Below are positions 29,328 to 37,497 of a stretch of 64,000 nt of DNA, one piece after another (position 1 is the stretch's first letter; each line of letters starts with the position of its first letter). Position numbers and translations under genes: made by a program. This stretch comes from Pseudoruegeria sp. HB172150 (GTDB lineage Bacteria > Pseudomonadota > Alphaproteobacteria > Rhodobacterales > Rhodobacteraceae): contig NZ_JAATNG010000003.1 in NCBI RefSeq assembly GCF_013184805.1, positions 248,001-312,000 on the forward strand. The letters run 5' to 3'. The notes beneath the pieces were generated by a model. It was not told the DNA's origin. It saw nothing but the letters and a program-made list of their open reading frames with translations, and did no database searches.

Positions 29328-30785
29328 ATGGGCGCGCGGTTCGATTATTTCGTGGTGTTCGCGGGGATGCGGACGGGGTCCAATTTCCTGGAGGAAACCA
29401 TCAACGACTATCCCGGGCTGGAATGCCTGGGGGAGTTGTTCAATCCGCATTTCGTGGGCCATGCCGGCCGGTCCGAGAGCCACGGGATCAGTATGGCGCA
29501 GCGGGAGGAGGACCCAATGCAGCTGCTGGCGGCGATCCGGCAGGAAAGCGCGGGGCTGCCGGGGTTCCGGTTCTTCCACGACCATGACCCTCGGATCCTG
29601 GCGCATGTTTTGCCGGACAGGCGATGCGCGAAGATCATCCTGACGCGAAACCCGGTGGAATCCTACGTCTCGCAGAAGATCGCGGAGAAGACCGGGCAGT
29701 GGCGGCTGGGCGACATGACCGGGTCGCGGGTGGCGAAGGCGGATTTCGACGAGGCGGAATTCGCGGCACATCTGGAACAGGTGCAGGCGTTCCAGATGGC
29801 GCTGTTGCGCGGGTTGCAGGTGAGCGGGCAGACCGCCTATTACGTGGGCTACGACGACTTGCGTGACCTGGACGTGATGGACGGGCTGGCGCGGTTCCTG
29901 GGTGTCGAGCACCAGAAGAAGCGGGAAACGAAGGCGACGAAGGTCCAGAACCCGCAGGCCCTAGATGAAAAGGTCTCTAACTATGGGGAAATGGAGGCTG
30001 CACTGTCGAAGCTCGACCGCTTCGACCTGAGCCGGACGCCGAATTTCGAGCCACAGCGCACACCTGTGGTGCCGACCTATGTGGCGGCCGCCGAAGCGCC
30101 GTTGCTGTATCAGCCGATCCCCTGCGGGCCGGAACCGCGTATCCTGCCTTGGCTGGCGGCGCTGGACGGGGTGGAAGTCGAAAAGCTGAAAACCGGATTC
30201 TTCCAGAAGGCGTTACGCCAGTGGAAACGACAGCATAAGGGGCACCGGGCATTCACGGTTGTGCGACATCCGGTGATGCGGCTGCATGTGGCGTTTTCCC
30301 GGCATATCCTGCCGGCGGAAGGGGCGGAGGTTTATTCGGAAATCCGTGCGACCTTGCGGAAGCAGTACAAGATCCCGATCCCGGCGGGAACGCCCGGCAC
30401 GGACTGGACCGCCGAGCTGCACCGGGTGGCGTTTGTCGATTTCGCCCGGTTCGTGGCCGGGAACCTGAACGGGCAAACGAGCCTTCGCGTGGACGGCAGC
30501 TGGGCATCGCAGGAGGTCATTCTACAGGGAATGGCAGAGGTTCAGCTTCCCGACATGATCCTGCGCGAGGACAGCCTGGAACAGGGGCTGGAACAGCTGG
30601 CGGACCAGGTGGGACTTGGCGACATACCGGAACCGCCGCCATTCGTGGATCCGGGGCGGGTGCCGCTGGCGGCGTATTACGACGACGAGGTCGAGGCGGC
30701 TGTGCGGGCGGCGTATCAGCGGGACTACATGATGTTCGGCTTTGGCCAGTGGGCGCAGCCCTGGGGCGGCGAAGGGCCGTTCTGA
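29328..30785 (+). CDS. Sulfotransferase-family protein with two sulfotransferase-like halves
   Basis: 485 residues. The N-terminal half has the PAPS-binding pair of carbohydrate sulfotransferases: FVVFAGMRTGSNFLEE (5'-phosphosulfate loop) and AKIILTRNPVESYVSQKIA (3'-phosphate site with Arg and Ser). Genes of this type are often annotated NodH-like. The C-terminal half has a second 3'-phosphate-like motif, FTVVRHPVMRLHVAFSRHI, but I see no matching P-loop in front of it, so it may be a degenerate duplicate domain. Ends in a Trp/Gly/Pro-rich tail. ATG at 29328 is 1 nt after the DUF5927 stop. The acceptor is unknown; the glycan made by the three preceding genes is a reasonable guess. Confidence 0.8.
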   Translation: MGARFDYFVVFAGMRTGSNFLEETINDYPGLECLGELFNPHFVGHAGRSESHGISMAQREEDPMQLLAAIRQESAGLPGFRFFHDHDPRILAHVLPDRRCAKIILTRNPVESYVSQKIAEKTGQWRLGDMTGSRVAKADFDEAEFAAHLEQVQAFQMALLRGLQVSGQTAYYVGYDDLRDLDVMDGLARFLGVEHQKKRETKATKVQNPQALDEKVSNYGEMEAALSKLDRFDLSRTPNFEPQRTPVVPTYVAAAEAPLLYQPIPCGPEPRILPWLAALDGVEVEKLKTGFFQKALRQWKRQHKGHRAFTVVRHPVMRLHVAFSRHILPAEGAEVYSEIRATLRKQYKIPIPAGTPGTDWTAELHRVAFVDFARFVAGNLNGQTSLRVDGSWASQEVILQGMAEVQLPDMILREDSLEQGLEQLADQVGLGDIPEPPPFVDPGRVPLAAYYDDEVEAAVRAAYQRDYMMFGFGQWAQPWGGEGPF

Positions 30786-30856
30786 CGCCACAGAGGCGTA
30801 CAGCGGGTGTGCACAGGGTTCGGTAGACCGTTCCGCACCCAGACAGGACGACCGCG

Positions 30857-31321
30857 TCAGGCGGCCTCGCTGGCGGGGAGTTCCGTCAGAACGGTGTGCA
30901 GGGTGGCCGGATCGGAATTCGCGCGCAGCTTGGCGCAGACATCCTGATCGCGCAGCGTGCGCGAAACCAGAGCCAGGGCGCGCAGGTGGTCGACGCCGGA
31001 TTCCGCCGGCGCGAAGAGCGCGAAGACCAGATCCACGGGCTGCCGGTCGACCGCATCGAAATCCAGCGGCTTCTCGATCTTCAGGAAGACACCGAGCACC
31101 TCGTGCAGATCCTTCAGACGGGCATGGGGCAGGGCGATGCCCTGGCCCACCCCGGTAGGCCCGAGAGATTCACGTTCCATCAGGGCCTCGACCACATCGG
31201 TGTAAGGCAGGCGATAGGTGCTTGCAGCAATTTCGCCCAGTTCCTGGAACAGGCGCTTCTTGCTGGTCAAGGAATTGACGACCCGCACCGCGGACGGCTG
31301 CAAAATGCTCGAAAGTTCCAT
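30857..31321 (-). CDS. ptsN: Nitrogen-type PTS EIIA protein PtsN
   Basis: 154 residues from the ATG at 31321 (MELSSILQPSAV), the usual length; an in-frame ATG at 31342 would add seven residues, and neither has an ideal ribosome site. PtsN takes phosphate from NPr on a conserved His, here in GQGIALPHARL, and signals nitrogen and potassium status to other proteins. ALFAPAESGVDHLRALALVSR is family-typical. It lies 23-43 nt after hpf on the same strand, completing the lptB-hpf-ptsN order common in proteobacteria. Confidence 0.92.
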   Translation of the reverse strand: MELSSILQPSAVRVVNSLTSKKRLFQELGEIAASTYRLPYTDVVEALMERESLGPTGVGQGIALPHARLKDLHEVLGVFLKIEKPLDFDAVDRQPVDLVFALFAPAESGVDHLRALALVSRTLRDQDVCAKLRANSDPATLHTVLTELPASEAA

Positions 31322-31364
31322 AAGCCTCTGCTCGTCTGCCATGGGTCTTTCGACCCTTCGCTAT

Positions 31365-31940
31365 TCAGCTTGCGATGCTGGGATCTATCCAGCCGATGTT
31401 CCCGTCGTCCCGGCGATACACCACGTTCACACCGGAAGTACCCTCTTTACGGAACACAAGGACAGGCGCCCCGGCAAGTTCCATTTGCATCACCGCTTCA
31501 CCAACGGACAGGGAGGGGATCTTCATCTCCATCTCCGCGACGATGATCGGCTGAAGCGACTCCGGTTCCTGCGCATGATCGTCCTCGCTTGCGGCGAGGA
31601 TATACGAGGAAGCCTCGTAGAGTTCAACCGGCTGTGATCGCTCTTTATGGTGATCTTTCAACCTGCGCTTGTATCGGCGAAGCTGTTTTTCCATCTTTTC
31701 ACAGCAGCTGTCGAAGGCGGAGTAGATTTCCGTCTCCTGCGCCTTGGCCTGTGCCGTCAGGCCCGTGGAGAGGTGTACGACCGCCTCGCAGACGTAGAGA
31801 TGGGCGCTGCGAGAAAAGGTGATTACCGCCTCGGTGGGACGTTCCGCGTATTTGTCTACGACTTCGTCAAGCTCTGTCTCCACATGCGTTTGCAGGGCCT
31901 CACCGATGTCTATCTGTTTCCCACTGATCTGGTAGCGCAT
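31365..31940 (-). CDS. hpf: Ribosome hibernation-promoting factor, long form
   Basis: 191 residues. Long HPF dimerises 70S ribosomes into inactive 100S particles in stationary phase. The N-terminal ~110 residues form the S30AE/YfiA ribosome-binding domain (MRYQISGKQIDIGEALQTHV, basic helix KQLRRYKRRLKDHH). The C-terminal ~60 residues are the dimerisation domain (SVGEAVMQMELAGAPVLVFR, ending GNIGWIDPSIAS). ATG at 31940 has a strong GGGAGGA ribosome site. Upstream towards lptB lies a 275-nt gap where many proteobacteria carry rpoN; no rpoN is present. Confidence 0.94.
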   Translation of the reverse strand: MRYQISGKQIDIGEALQTHVETELDEVVDKYAERPTEAVITFSRSAHLYVCEAVVHLSTGLTAQAKAQETEIYSAFDSCCEKMEKQLRRYKRRLKDHHKERSQPVELYEASSYILAASEDDHAQEPESLQPIIVAEMEMKIPSLSVGEAVMQMELAGAPVLVFRKEGTSGVNVVYRRDDGNIGWIDPSIAS

Positions 31941-32214
31941 GGGTCCTCCCTCTGATGCTCTCAAGTAGACGCGACGTCGCCGTGTGCGGAAGATCCGCAC
32001 GCCGGTGCCGAAGCGAAGAAATCCGGGTAATCCCAGCCGCTTTTGCGGCGGTAAGGCGTACATCCTGTGCGCGAATGGGAGCGCGGCGCACGAAGGGGAA
32101 ATGACTGGTCACGCATCCCTTGCATTTGGCGCCTTCTTTGCCATCGCTGTCAACTGGACACGTAGCCACGGGGCGGAATCGTTAACCATTAGCTCAGATT
32201 TTGAACTGCAACTG

Positions 32215-32976
32215 TTAAGTGATTCTGAATGATTGGCCGAGATAGACCCGGCGCACATTCTCATCGCGTATTACCTCGTCGGTGGTGCCGCTCATCAGGA
32301 CCTTGCCGTCATGTAATATATAGGCGCGGTCGACAATCTCGAGGGTTTCGCGAACATTGTGATCGGTGATGAGCACACCGATACCACGTGTCTTGAGGTC
32401 GGCGACAAGGCCGCGAATCTCTCCTACAGCGATCGGATCGACGCCGGCGAAGGGCTCGTCGAGCAGCAGATACTTGGGGTCTGCGGCAAGGCAGCGGGCG
32501 ATTTCCACGCGACGCCGTTCGCCGCCCGACAGCGACAGGGCGGAGGCGCGGCGCAGGTGGGTGATCGAAAATTCCGACAGAAGCTCTTCCAGCCTGTCAC
32601 GGCGGCGCTTCTTGCTGGACATCGAGATTTCCAGAATGGCGAGGATGTTGTCCTCTACCGTGAGGCCGCGGAAGATCGAGACCTCCTGCGGCAGGTAGCC
32701 GATGCCGAGCTTGGCGCGGCGGTACATCGGCAGATAGGTGACTTCGCGACCGTCTATGGTGACCTGCCCGCCCTCGGGCGAGATCAGGCCGGCGATGGCG
32801 TAGAAGCTGGTGGTCTTGCCGGACCCGTTGGGGCCGAGCAGCGCCACGACCTCTCCGCGGCCGAGTTCCAGGCTGACATCGCGGATAACGGTCTTTTTCC
32901 GGTAGCTTTTTCGCAGGTTGATGACACGCAGGCCGACCTGTCCTTCGGTGACGTCGAACTGCGGGCGCGAATCCAT
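32215..32976 (-). CDS. lptB: LPS export ABC transporter ATP-binding protein LptB
   Basis: 253 residues. LptB is the cytoplasmic ATPase that, with LptFG, extracts LPS from the inner membrane and pushes it along the LptC-LptA bridge. Walker A GPNGSGKTT, signature LSGGERRRVE, Walker B YLLLDEPFAGVDP and the switch His in ITDHNVRE are all intact. ATG at 32976 (MDSRPQFDV) shares its first base with the lptA stop (TGATG), so the genes are translationally coupled. lptF and lptG are not in the window. Confidence 0.96.
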   Translation of the reverse strand: MDSRPQFDVTEGQVGLRVINLRKSYRKKTVIRDVSLELGRGEVVALLGPNGSGKTTSFYAIAGLISPEGGQVTIDGREVTYLPMYRRAKLGIGYLPQEVSIFRGLTVEDNILAILEISMSSKKRRRDRLEELLSEFSITHLRRASALSLSGGERRRVEIARCLAADPKYLLLDEPFAGVDPIAVGEIRGLVADLKTRGIGVLITDHNVRETLEIVDRAYILHDGKVLMSGTTDEVIRDENVRRVYLGQSFRIT

Positions 32977-33482
32977 CAGTTCTGGCCCGGGTTCAGCACG
33001 GTTTTGACGTTGCCCGACACGGCACCGGAGCCCGACTGGAGATTGTAGGTCAGCTGGTTGCCGGAAATCGCGGTGGCACCCTGGGTGACGAGGACGTTGC
33101 CGGTCAGGACGATGGTGTCCTCGGCCAGGGTATAGACGGCTTCGTCTGCCTCGGCGGCCTCGCTGGAGCCGACGAAGGTGACGCCGCCGAACATGCGGAT
33201 CAAGCGGATCTCGTTGTTGCCGCCGTCGCCGGAGCCGTATTCGACGAGCATGCGCTCGCATGTCATCACGAGGTCGCCCTGGCCAACGATGACGTTGCCG
33301 GTGAATTCCGCCTGGCCGGATTGCTGGTTTACCGACAGCTGTTCCGAGGTGATCTCGACGGGCTGGGTGCTGTCATGTCCCTCGATGCCGAGCGACACGG
33401 AGGTGCCCTGCGCCAGTGCGGGCGGCGTCAGGAGCAGGGCGAGCGAAACAAGCGCTGCGGAAATGCGTGCTGCGGCAATCAT
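32976..33482 (-). CDS. lptA: LPS transport periplasmic protein LptA
   Basis: 168 residues. A signal peptide (MIAAARISAALVSLALLL, cleavage after ALAQ) is followed by an OstA-like beta-jellyroll: PVEITSEQLSVNQQSGQAEF, TGNVIVGQGDLVMTCERM, ISGNQLTYNLQSG. LptA forms the periplasmic bridge that carries LPS from LptC to the outer-membrane LptD. It sits 7 nt after lptC and overlaps lptB, the normal lptC-lptA-lptB order. Confidence 0.93.
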   Translation of the reverse strand: MIAAARISAALVSLALLLTPPALAQGTSVSLGIEGHDSTQPVEITSEQLSVNQQSGQAEFTGNVIVGQGDLVMTCERMLVEYGSGDGGNNEIRLIRMFGGVTFVGSSEAAEADEAVYTLAEDTIVLTGNVLVTQGATAISGNQLTYNLQSGSGAVSGNVKTVLNPGQN

Positions 33483-33489
33483 CGAAACC

Positions 33490-34098
33490 TCATTGGTCGA
33501 ATTCGTATAGCAGGCGAACGTTGCCGTTGAAAACCAGCAGTTGCGGGCTGTCTTCGGTGCCGTCGCCCGTGAGTTCGAAACTGTCGGCGGTAAGGTTCAC
33601 TCCGGGGCCGGTGACGGCGATGGCGGTGTCGGACCAGAGGCGCATCGTATCGAAGGTGACGTTCAGGCTGTCGCCATCGAGCCGGTAGCCGTTGGAGGCG
33701 ATGACCGAAACGTCGCCGCCGAGGCCCGCGCTCTGGCCGTTGTCGCCGATCACGCCCTCACTGGCATTGATGCCGACATTGACACCGGAGGGCAGGTCGA
33801 TATCGGCGGAGAGGTCGCTGGCTGTGAAACGGTCGGGCGTTTCGGGGTCGGGCCGGGCGCTTTCGGCCGAGACGGTGAAAGCCGCGCCGCCGCCGGTCAT
33901 GCCGGTGAAGGTGGGCCGGCCTACGCGCTGTTCGCGGGTCAGTTCGTCGATGTCGACATCGGCATAGGGCAGGTCCTGCGCCGGATCGACGGCGCGGGCG
34001 ACGAGGAACAGGGTCGACAGCAACGCCAGCGCCAACAGCGGCAGAAGTACCTTCAGCCACGAGACGACGCGGGAATAGGTATTGTCGTAGACGGCCAT
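33490..34098 (-). CDS. lptC: LPS export protein LptC
   Basis: 202 residues. One N-terminal membrane anchor (residues ~12-36, VVSWLKVLLPLLALALLSTL) precedes a periplasmic beta-rich domain (AFTVSAESARPDPE, GYRLDGDSLNVTFDTM). This fits LptC, which passes LPS from the LptBFG complex to LptA. Sequence is weakly conserved in this family, and the call leans on position directly before lptA and after kdsD, a standard order. Ends FNGNVRLLYEFDQ. Confidence 0.88.
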   Translation of the reverse strand: MAVYDNTYSRVVSWLKVLLPLLALALLSTLFLVARAVDPAQDLPYADVDIDELTREQRVGRPTFTGMTGGGAAFTVSAESARPDPETPDRFTASDLSADIDLPSGVNVGINASEGVIGDNGQSAGLGGDVSVIASNGYRLDGDSLNVTFDTMRLWSDTAIAVTGPGVNLTADSFELTGDGTEDSPQLLVFNGNVRLLYEFDQ

Positions 34099-34124
34099 GC
34101 AGTCAGACGCCCGTTGCGGTGCGT

Positions 34125-35096
34125 CTAGACGATACCCGCGCGAAGGCAGTCATGCACGTGCAGGATTCCGACCACGTTGCGGCTTTTCGCCGGGTCCACG
34201 ACGAAGAGACAGGTGATGCGGCGTTCGTTCATCACCGCCACCGCTTCCTCTGCCAGGGAATCCGGCCCGATGGTGCGGGGATCGACCGTCATCACCTCGC
34301 CCGCGGTGTGGGTCAGGAGGCCGTCCATGTGGCGACGGAGGTCGCCGTCGGTGACAATGCCGAGAAGCTTGCCGTCCGTGTCTGTTACGCCGACGACGCC
34401 GAAGGTCTTTTGCGTCATGACCAGCAGAGCATCGGCCATGACGGTGTCGCGCGGGACAAGCGGCATGTCGGTGTGCATCAAGTCACGCACCTTGGCGAGC
34501 TGGGCGCCGAGCTTGCCGCCGGGGTGGAATTCGCGGAAATGCGCGGGCGTGAACTGCCGGTGTTCCATCAGCGCGATGGCCAGCGCGTCGCCGAGGGCCA
34601 GCATCATCGTGGTCGAGGTGGTGGGCGCGATGCGGTTGCTGCACGCCTCTTCGACATTTGGCATCAGCAGCTTCACGTCGGCCTGGCGCATCAGGCTGCT
34701 GTCGGCGGCGCAGGCGATGCCGATCAGCGGAATCGAGAAGCGGCGGGTATAGGCGATGACATCGGCAAGCTCCGGGGTTTCACCGGATTTCGAAAGCACC
34801 AGCGCAACGTCGCCCTGCGCCATCATGCCAAGGTCGCCATGCGACGCCTCGGCGGGGTGGACAAAGTGAGCAGGGGTGCCGGTGGAGGCCAGCGTGGCCG
34901 CCAGCTTGCGCGCGATATGGCCGGATTTGCCCATGCCAGAGACGATGACGCGGCCGTGGGCGTTGAGGATCAGCTCTGCCGCCTCGACGAAGCTGTCGTC
35001 GAGCAGATCGGCAAGCATGGTCAGACCGGTAGCCTCGCTTTCGACGACGCGGCGACCGGCGGCAATAAAGGTGTTCTTGTCCATTTTCCTGAGCAT
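34125..35096 (-). CDS. kdsD: Arabinose-5-phosphate isomerase KdsD (KpsF/GutQ family)
   Basis: 323 residues. KdsD converts ribulose 5-phosphate to arabinose 5-phosphate, the first step towards Kdo. The N-terminal SIS sugar-isomerase domain carries VIVSGMGKSGHIARKLAATL and FVHPAEASHGDLGM; two C-terminal CBS domains follow (MHTDMPLVPRDTVMADAL, VGVTDTDGKLLGIVTDGDLR). ATG at 35096 is preferred because TAGGAACGGCA lies just upstream, overlapping the rnd stop; a second in-frame ATG at 35084 is possible. It lies between rnd and lptC in a Kdo/LPS cluster. Confidence 0.95.
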   Translation of the reverse strand: MLRKMDKNTFIAAGRRVVESEATGLTMLADLLDDSFVEAAELILNAHGRVIVSGMGKSGHIARKLAATLASTGTPAHFVHPAEASHGDLGMMAQGDVALVLSKSGETPELADVIAYTRRFSIPLIGIACAADSSLMRQADVKLLMPNVEEACSNRIAPTTSTTMMLALGDALAIALMEHRQFTPAHFREFHPGGKLGAQLAKVRDLMHTDMPLVPRDTVMADALLVMTQKTFGVVGVTDTDGKLLGIVTDGDLRRHMDGLLTHTAGEVMTVDPRTIGPDSLAEEAVAVMNERRITCLFVVDPAKSRNVVGILHVHDCLRAGIV

Positions 35097-35104
35097 TGCC
35101 GTTC

Positions 35105-35716
35105 CTAGTGCGCGAAGATGTCGATCTCGGGCCAGCCGGCAAGGTCGAGCCGGGCCCGGGTGGGGAGGAAGTCGAAGCAGGCCTGCGCCAGATCGGCGCG
35201 GCCCTCGCGCACGAGGCGCTTGTCGAGCTCTTCCTTGAGGCGGTGCAGGTAGAGAACGTCGGAGGCGGCGTAGTCGAGCTGTGCCTTGCTCAACTCTTCG
35301 GAGCCCCAGTCGCTCATCTGCTGCTGTTTGGAGATATCCACGTCGACCAGTTCCTGAAGCAGGTACTTCAGGCCGTGACGGTCGGTGAAGGTGCGGATCA
35401 GTCTCGAAGCGATCTTGGTACAATAGACCGGCGCGGCGAGCGTGCCGAAAGCATTGTACATCGCGGCGATGTCGAAGCGTCCGAAATGAAACAGCTTCAG
35501 CACGTTGGGATCGGCGAGCATGCGGCAGAGGTTGGGCGCGTCCGTCTGGCCCTTTGCCACCTGGATCATGTGCGCATGGCCGTCGCCGCCGGACATCTGG
35601 ACCACGCATAGGCGGTCGCGGTGCGGGTTGAGGCCCATGGTCTCGCAATCGATGGCCACAACCGGGCCGAGATCGAGATCGTCAGGAAGGTCGTTCTGGT
35701 AGAGATGATTGGTCAT
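35105..35716 (-). CDS. rnd: Ribonuclease D, short form
   Basis: 203 residues, a 3'-5' exonuclease domain only; the HRDC domains of E. coli RNase D are absent, as is common in alphaproteobacteria. DEDD-family metal ligands are visible: D and E in VAIDCETMGL, D in LFHFGRFDIAAM, and the final motif LDYAASDVLYL. RNase D trims tRNA and other stable RNA 3' ends. It heads a minus-strand run through kdsD, lptCAB, hpf and ptsN, with 8 nt to kdsD. Confidence 0.9.
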   Translation of the reverse strand: MTNHLYQNDLPDDLDLGPVVAIDCETMGLNPHRDRLCVVQMSGGDGHAHMIQVAKGQTDAPNLCRMLADPNVLKLFHFGRFDIAAMYNAFGTLAAPVYCTKIASRLIRTFTDRHGLKYLLQELVDVDISKQQQMSDWGSEELSKAQLDYAASDVLYLHRLKEELDKRLVREGRADLAQACFDFLPTRARLDLAGWPEIDIFAH

Positions 35717-35785
35717 GCGCCAATGTTCTTCGTGCTTCAGACCGCGAATAGGGGTTTCGCCCGGCCATGTAAACCGGGGCGGGAC

Positions 35786-36280
35786 TCATGCGGACCGAAG
35801 TGCGGCTTCGAGGACCCGCACCAGCGCGGAAAATGGCCTGTCGATGTCGACGGTCAGGCCGATTTCGTCGTCCTGCAGCGGTTCGAGCGTGGCGAACTGG
35901 CTGTCGAGCAGGGAGAGCGGCATGAAGTGACCTTTGCGGGCCTTCATTCGCGTCTCTATTAAGGCCCGACTGCCGCTGAGATGCAGGAATCCGACCGGCT
36001 CCCGTGCGGCGTCCCGGATGATGTCGCGATAGGCCCGGCGCAGGGCGGAGCAGCCTATCAGGGTGCGGCCGGGGTGATCGCGAAGTTCTTCGCCGACGGC
36101 ATGAAGCCAGGGCGCGCGGTCTGCGTCGGTCAGCGGTTGACCGGCGGACATCTTCGCAATGTTGGCGGGCGGGTGCAGGTCATCGCCGTCGATATAGGTA
36201 GCCCCAATCCTGCGCGCGACGGCGGCGCCGACGGTGGATTTCCCGCAGCCCGCGACGCCCATGACGACGAAGGCGCGCAT
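35786..36280 (-). CDS. gntK: Gluconokinase
   Basis: 164 residues from the ATG at 36280; longer in-frame starts exist but add no family sequence. Gluconokinase phosphorylates D-gluconate to 6-phosphogluconate for the pentose-phosphate or Entner-Doudoroff routes. Walker A GVAGCGKST near residue 8, DGDDLHPPANIAKMSAGQPL, and KARKGHFMPLSLLDSQFATLE are typical. It starts 1 nt past the stop of the gluconate 5-dehydrogenase-like gene, so the two form a gluconate/5-ketogluconate pair; a gnt transporter is not adjacent. Confidence 0.92.
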   Translation of the reverse strand: MRAFVVMGVAGCGKSTVGAAVARRIGATYIDGDDLHPPANIAKMSAGQPLTDADRAPWLHAVGEELRDHPGRTLIGCSALRRAYRDIIRDAAREPVGFLHLSGSRALIETRMKARKGHFMPLSLLDSQFATLEPLQDDEIGLTVDIDRPFSALVRVLEAALRSA

Positions 36281-36281
36281 G

Positions 36282-37055
36282 TCAGAGAGAGGCCGTGATA
36301 CCGCCATCGACGTAAAGGATATGACCATTGACGAAGGTGGAGGCGGCGGAGGCGAGGAAGACGCAGGCGCCGACCAGTTCCTCGACCATTCCCCAGCGGC
36401 CGGCGGGCGTACGCTTTTCCAGCCAGCTGGTGAATTCGGGATCGTTGACCAGCGCCTGGTTCAGAGGTGTGTCAAAATAGCCGGGGGCGATGGCATTGCA
36501 GTTCAGGCCGTGCTGCGCCCAGTCGGTCGCCATGCCTTTCGTCAGGTTGGCGACGGCGCCCTTGGTTGCGGTGTAGGGCGCGATGCCGGGGCGGGCGAGC
36601 GCGGTCTGCACGCTGGCGATGTTGATGATACGGCCGGATCCGCGGGCGATCATGTGGCGCGCGGCGGCCTGCCCGGCATGGTAGACCGAGGCGATGTTCG
36701 TCTGCAGCAGGGCCTGGAACCTGTCTGGCGGAAAATCCTCCAGCGGTGCGCGGTGCTGCATGCCGGCGTTGTTGACGAGAATGGTGATCGGGCCGGTATG
36801 CGCCTCGAACCCGTCGATGGCGCGGCGGGTGGCATCGTGATCGGTGACATCGAAGCGTAGCTCGTGGGGCGAATGGCCTTCGTTGCGCAGTTCTTCGGCG
36901 GCGTCGCCCAGCTTGTTCGGGTCGCGGCCGTTGAGGACCACTTCGGCGCCCGCCTCGGCCAGCCCTCGGGCAAGGGCGAGGCCGATGCCCTGCGACGAGC
37001 CGGTGATCAGCGCGCGTTCGCCGCCGAGGTCGAATAGATCGGATCCGGTCTTCAT
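36282..37055 (-). CDS. idnO: SDR oxidoreductase, probable gluconate 5-dehydrogenase
   Basis: 257 residues. SDR motifs: ITGSSQGIGLALA, NNAGMQHR, and the catalytic YTATKGA, preceded by the Ser region IINIASVQT. Strong similarity in layout to IdnO, which reduces 5-ketogluconate to gluconate with NADPH; pairing with gntK supports this reading, though substrate is inferred. ATG at 37055 has a strong GGAGGAG ribosome site. The gene lies 49 nt downstream of cueR on the same strand; this is probably a separate unit. Confidence 0.85.
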   Translation of the reverse strand: MKTGSDLFDLGGERALITGSSQGIGLALARGLAEAGAEVVLNGRDPNKLGDAAEELRNEGHSPHELRFDVTDHDATRRAIDGFEAHTGPITILVNNAGMQHRAPLEDFPPDRFQALLQTNIASVYHAGQAAARHMIARGSGRIINIASVQTALARPGIAPYTATKGAVANLTKGMATDWAQHGLNCNAIAPGYFDTPLNQALVNDPEFTSWLEKRTPAGRWGMVEELVGACVFLASAASTFVNGHILYVDGGITASL

Positions 37056-37104
37056 GTGCTCCTCCGTGGAGGAGTGGTAGCAGGGCGGAATGCCGGGCGG
37101 AAGT

Positions 37105-37497
37105 CTACCGCAGCGTCCCGCCGAGATCCTCGAGGATCGGGCAGTCGGGTCGGTCATCCCCCGCGCAGCAATGGACGAGGTGCGAGAGCGTGCCGTGCAT
37201 CGACTGCAGTTCGGAGATTTTCGTCTCTATCTGAGCCAGATGTTCCTTTGCGATGCGTTTGACGTCGGCGCTGGCGCGGGTCTCGTCCTCGTACAGCGCG
37301 AGCAGGGCGCGGCATTCCTCGATGGAGAAGCCAAGCGCCCGGGCGCGGCCTAGGAAGGTGAGCTTGTGCAGGTGCTTTTCGCTGAAAGACCGGTAGCCGT
37401 TGGCGCCCCGGTCGGGGCGGATCAGGCCGATATCCTCGTAATATCGGATCGTCTTGGGCGGCAGGCCGGACCTTTCGGCGACGTCGGAGATGTTCAT
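37105..37497 (-). CDS. cueR: Copper-responsive MerR-family regulator CueR
   Basis: 130 residues. An N-terminal winged helix-turn-helix ([20 protein letters not shown]) and dimerisation helix precede the C-terminal metal loop [14 protein letters not shown], which has the Cys-x7-Cys spacing of Cu(I)-sensing CueR. CueR activates copper export genes by untwisting a promoter with a long spacer; such a promoter is present upstream of copA. The start overlaps the copA stop (ATGA), so the regulator is made from the same mRNA and autoregulates. Confidence 0.93.
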   Translation of the reverse strand: MNISDVAERSGLPPKTIRYYEDIGLIRPDRGANGYRSFSEKHLHKLTFLGRARALGFSIEECRALLALYEDETRASADVKRIAKEHLAQIETKISELQSMHGTLSHLVHCCAGDDRPDCPILEDLGGTLR

